Shown: piece by piece, positions 1-9,472 of the stretch
Layout: the number at the start of each line of letters is the position of its first letter
Numbering within the stretch: the stretch's first letter is position 1
DNA from: Emcibacter sp.
Lineage (GTDB): Bacteria > Pseudomonadota > Alphaproteobacteria > Sphingomonadales > Emcibacteraceae
Length of the DNA: 44,655 nt
Assembly: GCA_016764855.1 (NCBI GenBank)
Contig: JAESRB010000002.1
Coordinates: forward strand, 1-44,655
Direction of reading: 5' to 3'
Position numbers and translations under genes: made by a program
The notes under the pieces: generated by a model
Told to the model about the DNA's origin: nothing
The model's database searches: none
The model's input: only the letters and a program-made list of their open reading frames with translations

Positions 1-1151
1 AAAGCAAATACTCCCAGAACGGACCCTCGATTATCAACCGGGGCTTCTTGTGCCACCAATGCCTGTCCCGCCATAATGGCTGAGAATTCTCCCACGGCCA
101 ACATGACCAAGGCTAATATTGCCGATGGCGAAGTCGGGTCCGCCGTAAGTCCCACACTGACATAACCAATCACGGCCAATGCCATAGCAAAAATAACGAC
201 CGACACACGATCAAACCGATCAAGAATAATACCGAATATGGGGGCCCAGACCAATGTCACCGCCTGCACCATGCCGCTGATCCTCCCCGCATTGCTTGTA
301 GCTTCCGGTGCGGCAAGATCATTTTCCATGCCCGCCTGAATAAGCCACGCAGACAAAAATGTTCCAATCATCAACAGATCACCCCGAGCAATGAAACTTT
401 CCGAAAATGCCAGAACCAAACGGGAGTTCGTCCGCGCTGCGCCAAACCCTTGTTTCATCAAGACCGAAACACTTTCATGGCCTCTGGATCTTCCGGGCTT
501 TCCAGCTTTCAACCCCTTGAATACGACGGCGGAAGTTATGATACAAAGGCCCGTTGCCACCCAAAAGGTATAGGTTCCCGCCATTTCTGCTGAAACCCCG
601 TTACTGCTGAAAAGATTTGGCAATTTGCTGAGGAAAAAGATCATTGTCATAGCGCCCAGACCGTTTGCCCAACCACTCATCGCAGCCATAAACCCACGCG
701 ACCTGTTTTGCGGATAATCCGAAAGCACTGTTGCCATCATACCGCCAAGGGCCGCAGCTCCAATCCCCATAAAACCACGAAATAGCAACAACATTTGATA
801 ACTGGTCGCTAAGGGATAAAGGGCGAACCCTGCCCCAACCCACAGAAAACCAAGGGCAAAAATTACCCGCCGCCCTACTTTATCGGATAACGAGCCAAAA
901 AGCGGCGACACGCTCAACAGGGCAATTTCCCCCACAAATGACAGCGTCCCAACCGCACGGCCAATTTCATCCGCCGGCATATTGAGATGTACCCTAAGGA
1001 CATAATTCTGAAGAAAGCTGATGAATGACAGAAAGCCAATGGTCCAAAAAGCAGAAAACAAATAGGTTCGGGCATTCCAGCTGGTCACCCCCGGCTCCAG
1101 ATGAACTGGGCCAAATTTAATGCTTTTTATCTCTGCGGCGATGTCTGTCAT
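1..1151 (-). CDS. MFS transporter, C-terminus cut by window edge
   Basis: An open frame runs from an ATG at 1151 to the left edge with no stop, so the 3' end lies outside the window; about 383 residues are visible. It is a major facilitator superfamily permease in the inner membrane. Successive hydrophobic segments are clear, and the loop after the second segment carries the GSLSDKVGRR motif typical of the family. AGGA lies about six bases before the ATG. It is the last visible gene of an operon after the nitrilase-like and aldehyde dehydrogenase genes, with a 19-base gap, so it probably imports the substrate or exports a product of that pathway. The substrate is unknown. Unlike the two other MFS loci in the window, this frame is intact as far as it can be read. 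Confidence 0.88.
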   Translation of the reverse strand, partial: MTDIAAEIKSIKFGPVHLEPGVTSWNARTYLFSAFWTIGFLSFISFLQNYVLRVHLNMPADEIGRAVGTLSFVGEIALLSVSPLFGSLSDKVGRRVIFALGFLWVGAGFALYPLATSYQMLLLFRGFMGIGAAALGGMMATVLSDYPQNRSRGFMAAMSGWANGLGAMTMIFFLSKLPNLFSSNGVSAEMAGTYTFWVATGLCIITSAVVFKGLKAGKPGRSRGHESVSVLMKQGFGAARTNSRLVLAFSESFIARGDLLMIGTFLSAWLIQAGMENDLAAPEATSNAGRISGMVQAVTLVWAPIFGIILDRFDRVSVVIFAMALAVIGYVSVGLTADPTSPSAILALVMLAVGEFSAIMAGQALVAQEAPVDNRGSVLGVFA

Positions 1152-1170
1152 TTTTTATCCTAACATTTCC

Positions 1171-2658
1171 CTACAGATAAGCCGTGATGGCTTTGGTCTC
1201 CAGATAAGGCTCCAAACCCTCCCGACCAAATTCACGTCCCCAACCAGATTGTTTATAGCCCCCAAACGGTGTTGCCGGATCGATCGCAGCATGGACATTG
1301 ATCCCTACCTGACCGGATTTTATCCGGCGGGCCAGCTTATGTCCCCTTGCCAAATCAGCGGTCCAGATGCTGGCGGACAGGCCGAAAATATTATCATTCG
1401 CCAGAGCGGCTATCTCATCTAAGTCATCATTTTCAAATTTCTGAACCGTTAAAACCGGGCCAAATATTTCCTCCTTAACAATTCGCATATCAGGATTACA
1501 ATCCGCAAATATTGTCGGTTCAACAAAGAACCCCTCTCGCCCGGAAACACGTTTTCCTCCGGTAACCAGGCGCGCGCCTTCGCTCACCCCAATATCAATA
1601 TAAGCCATAACCCGTGTGAGCTGCTGCTCTGAAATCAGGGGGCCGATATCATATGTGGTCTCCATATCCGCCCCGACCGTCATGGCCTCAGATATTATTT
1701 TTAACCCCGATAAAACCTGATCATAAATATCCCCATGTACCAACAGGCGTGATCCGGCCATACAATTCTGACCTGACAGGAAGAATATTGCCCGCGCCGC
1801 CGCCGGAATAGCCTCCACCAGATTAGCGTCCTTCAACAAGATTACCGGAGATTTCCCCCCCAGTTCCAATGTGATTCTTTTCAGGTTTCCCGTCGCTGCA
1901 TGTATGATTTCTTTGCCCACATCCGTAGAACCGGTAAAGGATATTTTATCCACATCCCCATGAACTGATATAGCGGCACCTGCCTTACGGCCATAACCAT
2001 TCACCAGATTAAAAACACCCGCTGGCAAGTCTGTCTGAGCGACCAAATCCGCCAGATACATCGTGGAAAGCGGCGCATCCTCTGCAGGTTTCAAAACTAT
2101 CGTACATCCCGCAGCAAGCGCTGGGGCGATTTTCTGTACGGCCATAGCAAAGGGGAAATTCCACGGCGTAATTTGACCGACAACCCCGACGGGTTCTTTC
2201 TCCGTATAGGTCAGGAACTCACGTTTCTCTGATCTGGAGCGACTATTGGTGATTGTCTCACCATTTATTTTAGTCACCCACCCGGCATAATATCTTAACT
2301 GATCTGCCGCCAACTGCACACCAATGGTCTGCATCATATCGCGGGAAACCCCGATATCAAGAGCCTCCAATTGGCTGATCTGACCAGCATGCCTTTCGAT
2401 CAGGTCCGCTAAGCTGAACATAATCCGCGCCCGTTCTACCGGCGCCATTTTTGACCAAATACCTGAATCGAAAGCCCTACGCGCGGCAGCAACGGCCAAA
2501 TCAACTTCTGCGCTCCCGCCGCTATGGATGGATGAGACCACACCGCCTGTTGCCGGATTAATCACTTTGATCGTTTCAGCCCCAACACCATCAACCCATG
2601 CTCCATCGATGAAATGGCCATGAGACTTAGCCAGAAACACCTGAATGATAGAGGTCAT
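1171..2658 (-). CDS. NAD(P)-dependent aldehyde dehydrogenase
   Basis: This 495-residue protein belongs to the aldehyde dehydrogenase superfamily, which oxidises aldehydes to acids with NAD(P)+. Visible motifs are the PWNFP segment (N167), FTGSTDVGK at about 241, the general base Glu265 in LELGGK, the nucleophile Cys299 in [10 protein letters not shown], and EEIFGP near the C-terminus. Length is normal for the family. An ATG 84 bases further upstream would overlap the preceding gene, so the start at 2658 (MTSIIQ) is preferred, although its ribosome binding site is weak. It sits 31 bases after the nitrilase-like gene and 19 bases before the MFS gene, so the three are probably cotranscribed. The substrate cannot be inferred. 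Confidence 0.93.
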   Translation of the reverse strand: MTSIIQVFLAKSHGHFIDGAWVDGVGAETIKVINPATGGVVSSIHSGGSAEVDLAVAAARRAFDSGIWSKMAPVERARIMFSLADLIERHAGQISQLEALDIGVSRDMMQTIGVQLAADQLRYYAGWVTKINGETITNSRSRSEKREFLTYTEKEPVGVVGQITPWNFPFAMAVQKIAPALAAGCTIVLKPAEDAPLSTMYLADLVAQTDLPAGVFNLVNGYGRKAGAAISVHGDVDKISFTGSTDVGKEIIHAATGNLKRITLELGGKSPVILLKDANLVEAIPAAARAIFFLSGQNCMAGSRLLVHGDIYDQVLSGLKIISEAMTVGADMETTYDIGPLISEQQLTRVMAYIDIGVSEGARLVTGGKRVSGREGFFVEPTIFADCNPDMRIVKEEIFGPVLTVQKFENDDLDEIAALANDNIFGLSASIWTADLARGHKLARRIKSGQVGINVHAAIDPATPFGGYKQSGWGREFGREGLEPYLETKAITAYL

Positions 2659-2689
2659 TTTTTCATGGTTAATTATATCATGCACAAAT

Positions 2690-3721
2690 CTAACCCCAAC
2701 GGCTTTTGTCTTTAAGAAATTTTGCAGCGGAAAAACCGTCATTAGGCAAATCTGTAGACATCAAATTTGGCGGATAGGCCTCTTGATATTGACCATACAG
2801 ATCACCGTACAGGCTCGGGTGAATACGGGGAAGGCGTCTGTTTTTACGGAAGTTAGCAATTGGAATTCGCGCCATGACCCCGGTTTCATTGACCGAATTT
2901 GCGATATCCAGTTCCTCCCCTTTTGGGCCATAAATTGCTGTCCCGCCAGAGCGCACATCCTCAAAGAAAGGTCCCGGATTATGGCTGATAGAATTATTCA
3001 CCAGCGTGGTATACATATTATTATGCATAGCACCGGAACGAATATCAATCGGGTCCGCGCCACTGGTGGCGGAACGCAACATAATTTCAGTCCCTTTCAA
3101 GGCATAGGCCCGGATAAGTTCCGGCTCATATTGGGTCGCCGTCGTGGCCAGATTACCAATATCCGTCCGCGTTACCGGAATAACCGCATCCCGACCATAC
3201 ATTTCCGTATATTGATCCAGAACGTCAAAAATCGTTGTGGTAATGACCTCAAAACCAGCAAAAACCCCTTTTATATTACGAAGTTTCCAATGCTTATCCA
3301 CGATTGAGCCATCCGGACCAATGATAGTGGTGATTGACAGCACATGATCCGGCCAATCCGGATCAATGGCATAGGAGCCAAAAACAATATAACAGCCGTA
3401 TCGTTTAGCGCGCGCGGCAACAGCCTCAGTCTCTACTCCGGGGATTTCAATTGCGACCTTAAGAAGGTCTTCCCGGGTCCATAAAAAGGAAAATCCTGTG
3501 ATGGGAAATTCATGAAACTGTATCAAATCCTTTGGCCCCATCCATGTGGCCGCCGCATCAATCAAGTCCAACATATGATTAAGATTATCACGCTTCATGC
3601 TCGTTGCATTTTCAACTGTCACCGGCACAACCCGCGATTGAACGGCCATTATCGTAATATCATCTTTTTTTAATGGTACGGTACGGTAACAACCATCCGG
3701 CTCAACCAGAATTTTTGTCAT
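2690..3721 (-). CDS. Nitrilase-superfamily protein lacking the catalytic cysteine
   Basis: This 343-residue protein has the carbon-nitrogen hydrolase fold. Glu71 (FHEFPITG) and Lys146 (KHWKLRN) match the Glu and Lys of the nitrilase Glu-Lys-Cys triad. The segment that should carry the nucleophile reads GNLATTATQYEPELIR at about 189-204. Aligned to the paralog at 35919-36965 (GNLACIASEE), the cysteine position holds Thr193. The usual amide or nitrile hydrolysis therefore cannot be assumed. The protein may be a non-hydrolytic relative or use another mechanism. It is the first gene of an operon with an aldehyde dehydrogenase and an MFS transporter, and a GACCA-N5-TGGTC operator lies about 107 bases upstream. 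Family assignment is firm; function is not. Confidence 0.85.
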   Translation of the reverse strand: MTKILVEPDGCYRTVPLKKDDITIMAVQSRVVPVTVENATSMKRDNLNHMLDLIDAAATWMGPKDLIQFHEFPITGFSFLWTREDLLKVAIEIPGVETEAVAARAKRYGCYIVFGSYAIDPDWPDHVLSITTIIGPDGSIVDKHWKLRNIKGVFAGFEVITTTIFDVLDQYTEMYGRDAVIPVTRTDIGNLATTATQYEPELIRAYALKGTEIMLRSATSGADPIDIRSGAMHNNMYTTLVNNSISHNPGPFFEDVRSGGTAIYGPKGEELDIANSVNETGVMARIPIANFRKNRRLPRIHPSLYGDLYGQYQEAYPPNLMSTDLPNDGFSAAKFLKDKSRWG

Positions 3722-3787
3722 ATTCTTCTCCCACCCCTAACTTTTTCAAGCAATAGATATTTGCACTAAAGTCCTAATGATATAGTA

Positions 3788-3816
3788 ATATGATATATTG
3801 GTCTTGAATATCATAT
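3788..3816. promoter_or_regulatory. AT-rich inverted repeat upstream of the nitrilase-like operon
   Basis: Nine-base arms ATATGATAT (3788-3796) and ATATCATAT (3808-3816) face each other across 11 bases. Another TGATAT lies at 3778-3783. TGATAT words recur in three other promoter gaps on the right side of the window. It may be an operator, or simply AT-rich promoter sequence. Confidence 0.4.
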
Positions 3817-3827
3817 CCTGATAACAC

Positions 3828-3842
3828 GACCACATACTGGTC
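3828..3842. promoter_or_regulatory. Operator GACCA-N5-TGGTC, perfect copy (site A)
   Basis: GACCACATACTGGTC is a perfect inverted repeat with five-base arms. Its reverse complement is identical over all 15 bases to the site at 5481-5495 beside the IclR gene. It lies about 107 bases upstream of the nitrilase-like gene start in the gap between that gene and the VOC gene. An isolated TGGTC half-site is present at 3799-3803. Likely bound by the IclR-type regulator (inference). Confidence 0.7.
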
Positions 3843-3952
3843 AAATTTGAGAACCCACCTTAAAATATATAAACAATCTCAATTTTTAATGCAAGTAATA
3901 ACGATTATTATCACCTGCATTACCCCTCCCATATATTTCCGCTAAAACTCCG

Positions 3953-4426
3953 TCACGACAGCCTGCAATTCACTTCCACGTAAATACCGTTGGGATCAAA
4001 AAATGAACATGTCGATAATTTTATAACACCCTGTCCCGAATGATCTTTTACGGACCATTCCACAGGGTCTGTTACCATCCTGGCATCATATTTTCGGGCA
4101 TTAAGGCATACCTGTTGAATATTATTGCTTTCCACAATCAATATGGCATCGCCAATCCCCAAAGTTGTGCGGTCTGCCTTGACCCTTCGTTCTGGTACAT
4201 AACCTTGATATTCCATAAAACCAATCATGCCAATGAAAGGGTCGTCTACCTTTAGAATGATGATTTTTCCCATGGTCTGATCCGGCGCACAGGGCGGAAA
4301 ACGTCTATCTACAGGCGTTTCATGATCATAGAAACGCGACCACCCAAAAATATCCTGATAGAAACGGGCGGTGACTTCCACGTCATCCACAATAAAACTT
4401 GTTCGGCGCAGCAGATTATTCACCAT
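3953..4426 (-). CDS. VOC superfamily (glyoxalase/dioxygenase-like) protein
   Basis: This 157-residue single-module protein has the vicinal oxygen chelate fold. The N-terminus (LLRRTSFIVDDVEVTARFYQ) and the C-terminal FFDPNGIYVEVN segment are the characteristic paired beta-strand ends, the latter with a metal-ligand-type Glu. Members include glyoxalase, extradiol dioxygenases, epimerases and isomerases, and the sequence does not tell which. It starts 11 bases after the beta-propeller gene, so the two probably form one operon. The context is aromatic or small-acid catabolism. No signal peptide is visible, so it should be cytoplasmic. Confidence 0.85.
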   Translation of the reverse strand: MVNNLLRRTSFIVDDVEVTARFYQDIFGWSRFYDHETPVDRRFPPCAPDQTMGKIIILKVDDPFIGMIGFMEYQGYVPERRVKADRTTLGIGDAILIVESNNIQQVCLNARKYDARMVTDPVEWSVKDHSGQGVIKLSTCSFFDPNGIYVEVNCRLS

Positions 4427-4437
4427 GTCTCTAGCCT

Positions 4438-5379
4438 TTATGCAATTTCAGCAATCGACGCCAACCGATAGACAAGCCCCGTATCTGCCGACGCTATCAC
4501 CTGCCCCGTGTCCAGCGATCTCTTTTCCAGACGCCCCGTGAAGAAATTCGCCACGAAAAAATTCGCCCCGTCTCTGGATACCCGAACCGCAGACCAGCCC
4601 CGTTCTTTGGGAATATCATATGTTTTCAGCAACCCTCCCTTTTGTGAGAAAAGACAGGCGCCGTAAACAGTTCCCATAAGGATATCGCCATCAGGTGTCA
4701 TGGCAATGCCCGCCGTAGATTTCTCATCCTCATCGGATAAGACAAACAGGTCCTCCATCTGACATCCCGCTGCCAGATCATATTGCATCACGCGCTTTCC
4801 CGTTTCCGAGATATAAACGGCCTTTTGATCCCTAGTTTGATCACTGCTTTGATCCCCGGCAGTCAACAACAGATTTGTCACCCCGTGAAAGCCAAACTTT
4901 CCCGGATCATGCTCTGCGGCAAAATGATTTCGTAACATGCCGTCTCCACCAAACTGATATATTTCTCCGCCGCCAATAAAAGGAAATTTATCTCCCTTTA
5001 TATGCTCTCCTATTACAATATCCCCGTTACGGGCCGCTGCAATAACGCCAAAATCTTTACCCTGCATCGCTGGAAAAGCTGGCATCATATTCCCATCTCG
5101 TGAAAAGCGTTTGACTGTCTGGCTACTGACATCGCTGACAAATAACGTTAAAGACTGTGCGCAATATTCCAGCCCGATCACCAACCCTTGTTCGCCTGTC
5201 CATAAGGCTCCCTTTACATTAAGATCCTTATCATAAACAAGAACGCGACCCTCACCGGAATTACGCCTGATATCAACCTCTCCTTCCGAAAAACTGGCTG
5301 CGATACAGACGTCCCCGGTTTCAAGCGAAACTGGTAATATATTATCCGATGTAAAACGCATAGAATCATTTATTGACAT
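4438..5379 (-). CDS. Beta-propeller protein, SMP-30/gluconolactonase-like
   Basis: This 313-residue protein is made of repeated beta-strand units with patterns such as RVLVYDKDL, NGDIVIGEH, PDGDILMGTVYG and DGANFFVANFF. This fits a six-bladed propeller of the SMP-30/gluconolactonase/strictosidine-synthase-like group. Such enzymes often hydrolyse lactones, but I cannot place the metal ligands with confidence, so a lactonase role is only possible. The frame is open 90 bases further upstream. The ATG at 5379 is chosen because AGGAGC lies six bases before it. It leads the operon with the VOC gene and is divergent from the IclR gene. The shared gap holds a perfect GACCA-N5-TGGTC operator about 100 bases upstream. 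Confidence 0.75.
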   Translation of the reverse strand: MSINDSMRFTSDNILPVSLETGDVCIAASFSEGEVDIRRNSGEGRVLVYDKDLNVKGALWTGEQGLVIGLEYCAQSLTLFVSDVSSQTVKRFSRDGNMMPAFPAMQGKDFGVIAAARNGDIVIGEHIKGDKFPFIGGGEIYQFGGDGMLRNHFAAEHDPGKFGFHGVTNLLLTAGDQSSDQTRDQKAVYISETGKRVMQYDLAAGCQMEDLFVLSDEDEKSTAGIAMTPDGDILMGTVYGACLFSQKGGLLKTYDIPKERGWSAVRVSRDGANFFVANFFTGRLEKRSLDTGQVIASADTGLVYRLASIAEIA

Positions 5380-5480
5380 GATATGCTCCTGAATGTGCCT
5401 GAATATAATTATCTTACCCTGATCAGTCTGCCCATGATCCCGACTGCAATCAAGAGCGCAATGCGTCATAAGGCTGCATT

Positions 5481-5495
5481 GACCAGTATGTGGTC
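5481..5495. promoter_or_regulatory. Operator GACCA-N5-TGGTC, perfect copy (site B)
   Basis: GACCAGTATGTGGTC lies between the divergent beta-propeller gene (start 5379) and the IclR gene (start 5562). It is about 67 bases before the IclR start. Its position suggests the regulator controls its own gene and the divergent operon. Site A is the exact reverse complement. Confidence 0.72.
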
Positions 5496-5561
5496 ATAAT
5501 TATGTTTAATTTAATGTCAAAGCCACATATGATTATAAATTACGCCTACAGGGAGGCTGTT

Positions 5562-6347
5562 ATGCATACCATTCGGTCCTTACGCCGCGGATTAATGGCA
5601 TTAGAAATTCTCAATAGTCGCAAGGCTATGACCGTTGCCGAAATGGCACGGGAAATTGTCCTGCCGCGCACCACGGCTTTCCGCATATTGGAAAATCTGG
5701 TCTCTTTTGGTTATTTAAAACGCAGTGATCAAAAAGGCCGATACAGCCTGACCATTCGCGTACGCAACCTTGCATCCGGCTTTAACGAAGACGCCTGGCT
5801 AAGTGAAGTCGTAAAGCCTCTGGCCATTGAGCTGTCCAAAATCGTCATCTGGCCGATTTCCATTATGTCGCCGCGAAATGTACGCATGTCCCTCCGTTTT
5901 ACCACAGATTCCGACAGCCCCTTGTCCCTTGATTATTATAACGAAGGGCTACGTCTGCCTATTCTTTCTACCGCATCGGGAAATGTGTATCTGTCCTATT
6001 GCAGCGATACGGAACGGGATATTGTCCTATCTGCTCTATGCCATGAAAAGCCCAATGAAACCAACATGCTGGCCAATAGCCCGGAGACAATCGGAAAATT
6101 GATTGAAACAACGCGGAAAAATGGCTTTGCCATCAATATCAGATCCCCGCGTTCCAACGAGCCCGGAAAAACAAACACCATCGCCCTGCCTATCATACGT
6201 AATGGTCATTTTCTGGCCGCCCTTGCCATGCGCTATATATCTGTTGCCATGACCACGTCTGAATTAAAAGAAAGATACCTCCCCACGCTGATAAAAATCC
6301 GGGACAAAATGGAAGACGAGTTGGCCACTGCCGAGCTTGGCATGTAA
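5562..6347 (+). CDS. IclR-family transcriptional regulator
   Basis: This 261-residue protein starts at the ATG at 5562, which has a strong GGGAGG six bases upstream. A longer frame from a GTG at 5490 would run through the operator and is unlikely. Residues about 3-65 are the winged helix-turn-helix, beginning IRSLRRGLMALEIL and including MTVAEMAREIVLPRTTAFRILENL. The rest is the IclR effector-binding domain, with LPILSTASGNVYLSY and ending in IALPIIRNGHFLAALAMRYI. Such regulators respond to small aromatic or carboxylic acids and act as repressors or activators. The inverted repeat at its own promoter recurs at six other gaps in the window, so it is the best candidate for a local pathway regulator. 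Confidence 0.93.
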   Translation: MHTIRSLRRGLMALEILNSRKAMTVAEMAREIVLPRTTAFRILENLVSFGYLKRSDQKGRYSLTIRVRNLASGFNEDAWLSEVVKPLAIELSKIVIWPISIMSPRNVRMSLRFTTDSDSPLSLDYYNEGLRLPILSTASGNVYLSYCSDTERDIVLSALCHEKPNETNMLANSPETIGKLIETTRKNGFAINIRSPRSNEPGKTNTIALPIIRNGHFLAALAMRYISVAMTTSELKERYLPTLIKIRDKMEDELATAELGM

Positions 6348-6352
6348 AACTT

Positions 6353-9300
6353 CTAGCTCACCTCATTCTGCGAGTTCTTACGGAAAACCTTGTGCTTCAG
6401 CCAAACTTTAAACCTCTCCAACATCACATAAAGATTCGGCACAAGAACCAGCGTAACAACAGAGGATAACGCCACCCCGAAAGCCAGTGATATGGCCATA
6501 GGAATCAGGAATTGTGCCTGTTTGCTTTCCTCTGATATGATGGGCATCAAACCAATGAAGGTTGTTAACGTGGTCAATAAAATAGGCCGGAATCGGCTTG
6601 CTGCGGCCATTTTTACCGCCTCCAAAGTCTTTTGTCCCTTGGCCGACAATTGGTTGATATAATCGATAAGAACCAGATTATCATTCACCACAACGCCCGC
6701 CGTTGCCACGACTCCCAGAAAAGAGAACATGGAAAAAGGCAGATCAAAAATCATATGCCCCAGAACAGACCCCAAATAACCAAAAGGGATTGCCGTCATC
6801 ACCAACAATGGCTGGGAATAGGATTTAAAGGCAATGGCGATCAAAGCATAAATTGCCAACAAAGCCATCGCCGTATTACGCAACAGACCTGTCTGAAATG
6901 TTTTTATCTCTTTTTGATCGCCTTCCAGCAGAAATTCAAGGTCAGGATATTTTTCCTGCAACAGGGGAATGATGTCGTCTTCGACCTTGCGGATCACTTC
7001 CTGAGCGTTTGTGATCTCAATATCCACGTCCCCGGTCACTTCCACAACACGCCTTCGATTAAGACGCCGGATTTCCGTAGCTCCCTGTTCAAATGTAATA
7101 TTCGCCACAGTCTCAAAAGGAACCTGCGCCCCACTGGACGTGCGGATACGCATGGCTTTCAATGTTTCTAGAGACTCTCTGGCCTCAAGAGGGTAACGCA
7201 CCATGACCTTCACATCATCTTTGCCGCGCGGGATGCGCTGAACCTCCTCACCGAAAAAACCCTGCCGCACTTGCCGCGCAAGATCACGGGTAGAAACCCC
7301 AAGGCTTTCCGCCTCTCCTTTTAGATCAAGCACCATTTCCTGACGGGAGGAACGCAGAGTATCTCCAATATCCAGAACACCGGAAAATTTTGCCAGCGCC
7401 ACTTCCAAATCTGCGGTAGCCTGTTCCAGCGTATGTCGATTATTACTGGCCAAGACAAAACTCAATGGTTTGTTTTGAGCGCGGAGCTGATAGCGCAAAT
7501 CAATTTGTTTGGCATCGGGCATATCCCCAATAAGCTTACGCCAGCGTCTGGAAATCTCAATGATATCCACAGTTCTTTCTTCCGCCGGGATAAGGTCAAC
7601 AAATATCTGCACCTGATTACCCTTCACAAAGGTCTGGATATTCCTTATGGGATTTACCGTATCTTCACCCTCCTTAAACCCATCCTCCGATAATATCATT
7701 GCAGCCTTTTCAATCTGCCTCATGACCTTTTCCGCCCGTTCAAAGGCGATGCCATCAGTCAATGTCACATCTGCAATAATATAATCTCTTGGAATGCTAG
7801 GGAAGAAATCCTGACGCATCCAGCCCCCCTGCACAAAAGAAAACAAAACCAGCCAGACCGCAATGAAGCAGGACAATGTCAAATAGCCTTTTTCAAGCGT
7901 CTTTTGCAAAAACGGTATATAATATTTGATTATAAATTTCTTTAACTGTCCCGAAACCGCCTGACGAATAGTTCTCAAAGTCTTGCTAATTACACCCTTT
8001 TCCTCACCGGAAGGTTTCATATGAGCCAAATGAGACGGCAAAATCAGAAATGCCTCAATCAATGAAAAGCTCAGCGCCAAAATAACCACAATGGGCAAGG
8101 GTTTCATAACCGCTGCTGCGATCCCATCCAAAAATAAAATCGGGGAAAAGGCAACCATCGTAGTCAGTGCCGCGAACATAACCGGTTTGGAAACACTGTT
8201 GGCCCCATATGTTGCCGCCTCCAGCCCTTTCATGCCGCTTTCCTGCCCTGAATGCACACTCTCCCCAATGATAATCGCATCATCTACAACAATTCCCAGC
8301 ACCAGTATAAACGCAAATAACGTGAGCATATTCAGGGAAACATCCATCATTGGCAATATCCACAATGCGCCCATAAAGGATGTAATAATACCACCGCAAA
8401 CCCAAAAAGCGATGGCCGGACGCAGAAATAACATCAGCAGGGAAAAAACCAATATCAAGCCGCTGACACCACTAGACAACAGAATATTGACCCGTCCTTT
8501 ATACGTGAAGGATAGATCCAGCCAGGAAACAAGGCTGACACCAGACGGGAGAAAGGCGCTACTTCTGGCGATATAATCCCGGACCTCTTTAGTTACATCG
8601 ACCACATCAGGTTCGGTCGTCAGAAGAATATCAATCAGAATTGCCGGTTTATTATTGAATCGCGCCAGTATCTGCTCTTCTTCAAATCCATCGATCACCT
8701 GTGCCACATCCCCCAAAAGAACCCGTGTACCGTCCAATTTTTTCAAGAGTGTGATATTCTGAAAATCCTCTGTATCATAAGCCTGTGACTTGGTCCGAAG
8801 CGTCATATCACCAGCTTTGGCCTTGATCGTTCCCGCCGGCATATTCAAAGAAGACTGACGCACCGCCTCCACCACAGCATCAAAAGTCAGGCCATAGCGC
8901 CTGAGAGCCACTTCCGACACCTCAATGGCGACCTCGTAACGGCGGTCGCCTTTCATTTCCGCAAAATCAACTCCCGGCAATGCTGCCAGATCATCGCGAA
9001 CTCTTTGCGCAATCACTTTCAGTGATTTTTCATCCGTATCCGCAAGCACCGCCACCTGAATCACACGTTCCCGGAATTTTATCAACCGGACGCTTGGCCG
9101 TTCCCCTTCCTGCGGGAATGTATTGATGGCGTCAACCTGTCCTTTTATCTCGTTAAGAACTTTTTGCAGATCATAACCAACGGCTACCTCCGCCTGAATA
9201 ATACCCAACCCCTGTGACGCCACAGAATTTATATTGATGATCCCTTCGATTTCCCGAATGGCTTCTTCCACACGAATGGATATCCGGTCCTCGACTTCCA

Positions 9301-9472
9301 CTGGATCGGCCCCCGGATAGACCACGGAAACCTGAATGAATTTTGCCGGCATGGAAGGCATAATTTCCCGATTTAACGTGGACAAGCTCATGAAACCACC
9401 AAAAATGATCGCAATCATCATCAAATTAGCGGCAACGGGATTATGCGCGAACCAGTTTATAATGCCCTTCAT
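6353..9472 (-). CDS. RND efflux pump, inner-membrane permease subunit
   Basis: This 1039-residue protein is an AcrB-type hydrophobe/amphiphile efflux permease. The N-terminal transmembrane helix is followed by a large periplasmic domain beginning near residue 32, then a helix bundle, a second periplasmic domain and a C-terminal bundle. The proton-relay aspartates are Asp397-Asp398 in LGIVVDDAIIIGE. Length is normal. Its start overlaps the stop of the adaptor gene by four bases (ATGA), so translation is coupled. The outer-membrane channel partner is not adjacent. The pump shares an upstream gap with the OprB-type porin, which contains an IclR-type operator, so it may export toxic substrate or intermediates. 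Confidence 0.95.
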   Translation of the reverse strand: MKGIINWFAHNPVAANLMMIAIIFGGFMSLSTLNREIMPSMPAKFIQVSVVYPGADPVEVEDRISIRVEEAIREIEGIININSVASQGLGIIQAEVAVGYDLQKVLNEIKGQVDAINTFPQEGERPSVRLIKFRERVIQVAVLADTDEKSLKVIAQRVRDDLAALPGVDFAEMKGDRRYEVAIEVSEVALRRYGLTFDAVVEAVRQSSLNMPAGTIKAKAGDMTLRTKSQAYDTEDFQNITLLKKLDGTRVLLGDVAQVIDGFEEEQILARFNNKPAILIDILLTTEPDVVDVTKEVRDYIARSSAFLPSGVSLVSWLDLSFTYKGRVNILLSSGVSGLILVFSLLMLFLRPAIAFWVCGGIITSFMGALWILPMMDVSLNMLTLFAFILVLGIVVDDAIIIGESVHSGQESGMKGLEAATYGANSVSKPVMFAALTTMVAFSPILFLDGIAAAVMKPLPIVVILALSFSLIEAFLILPSHLAHMKPSGEEKGVISKTLRTIRQAVSGQLKKFIIKYYIPFLQKTLEKGYLTLSCFIAVWLVLFSFVQGGWMRQDFFPSIPRDYIIADVTLTDGIAFERAEKVMRQIEKAAMILSEDGFKEGEDTVNPIRNIQTFVKGNQVQIFVDLIPAEERTVDIIEISRRWRKLIGDMPDAKQIDLRYQLRAQNKPLSFVLASNNRHTLEQATADLEVALAKFSGVLDIGDTLRSSRQEMVLDLKGEAESLGVSTRDLARQVRQGFFGEEVQRIPRGKDDVKVMVRYPLEARESLETLKAMRIRTSSGAQVPFETVANITFEQGATEIRRLNRRRVVEVTGDVDIEITNAQEVIRKVEDDIIPLLQEKYPDLEFLLEGDQKEIKTFQTGLLRNTAMALLAIYALIAIAFKSYSQPLLVMTAIPFGYLGSVLGHMIFDLPFSMFSFLGVVATAGVVVNDNLVLIDYINQLSAKGQKTLEAVKMAAASRFRPILLTTLTTFIGLMPIISEESKQAQFLIPMAISLAFGVALSSVVTLVLVPNLYVMLERFKVWLKHKVFRKNSQNEVS

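Noticed and set aside
2659-2742. N-terminal extension of the aldehyde dehydrogenase to 2742
   Set aside because: It overlaps the end of the upstream nitrilase-like gene and adds residues not typical of the family.
5490-5561. Longer IclR reading frame starting with GTG at 5490
   Set aside because: It would begin inside the operator palindrome. The ATG at 5562 has a strong ribosome binding site and gives the usual family N-terminus.
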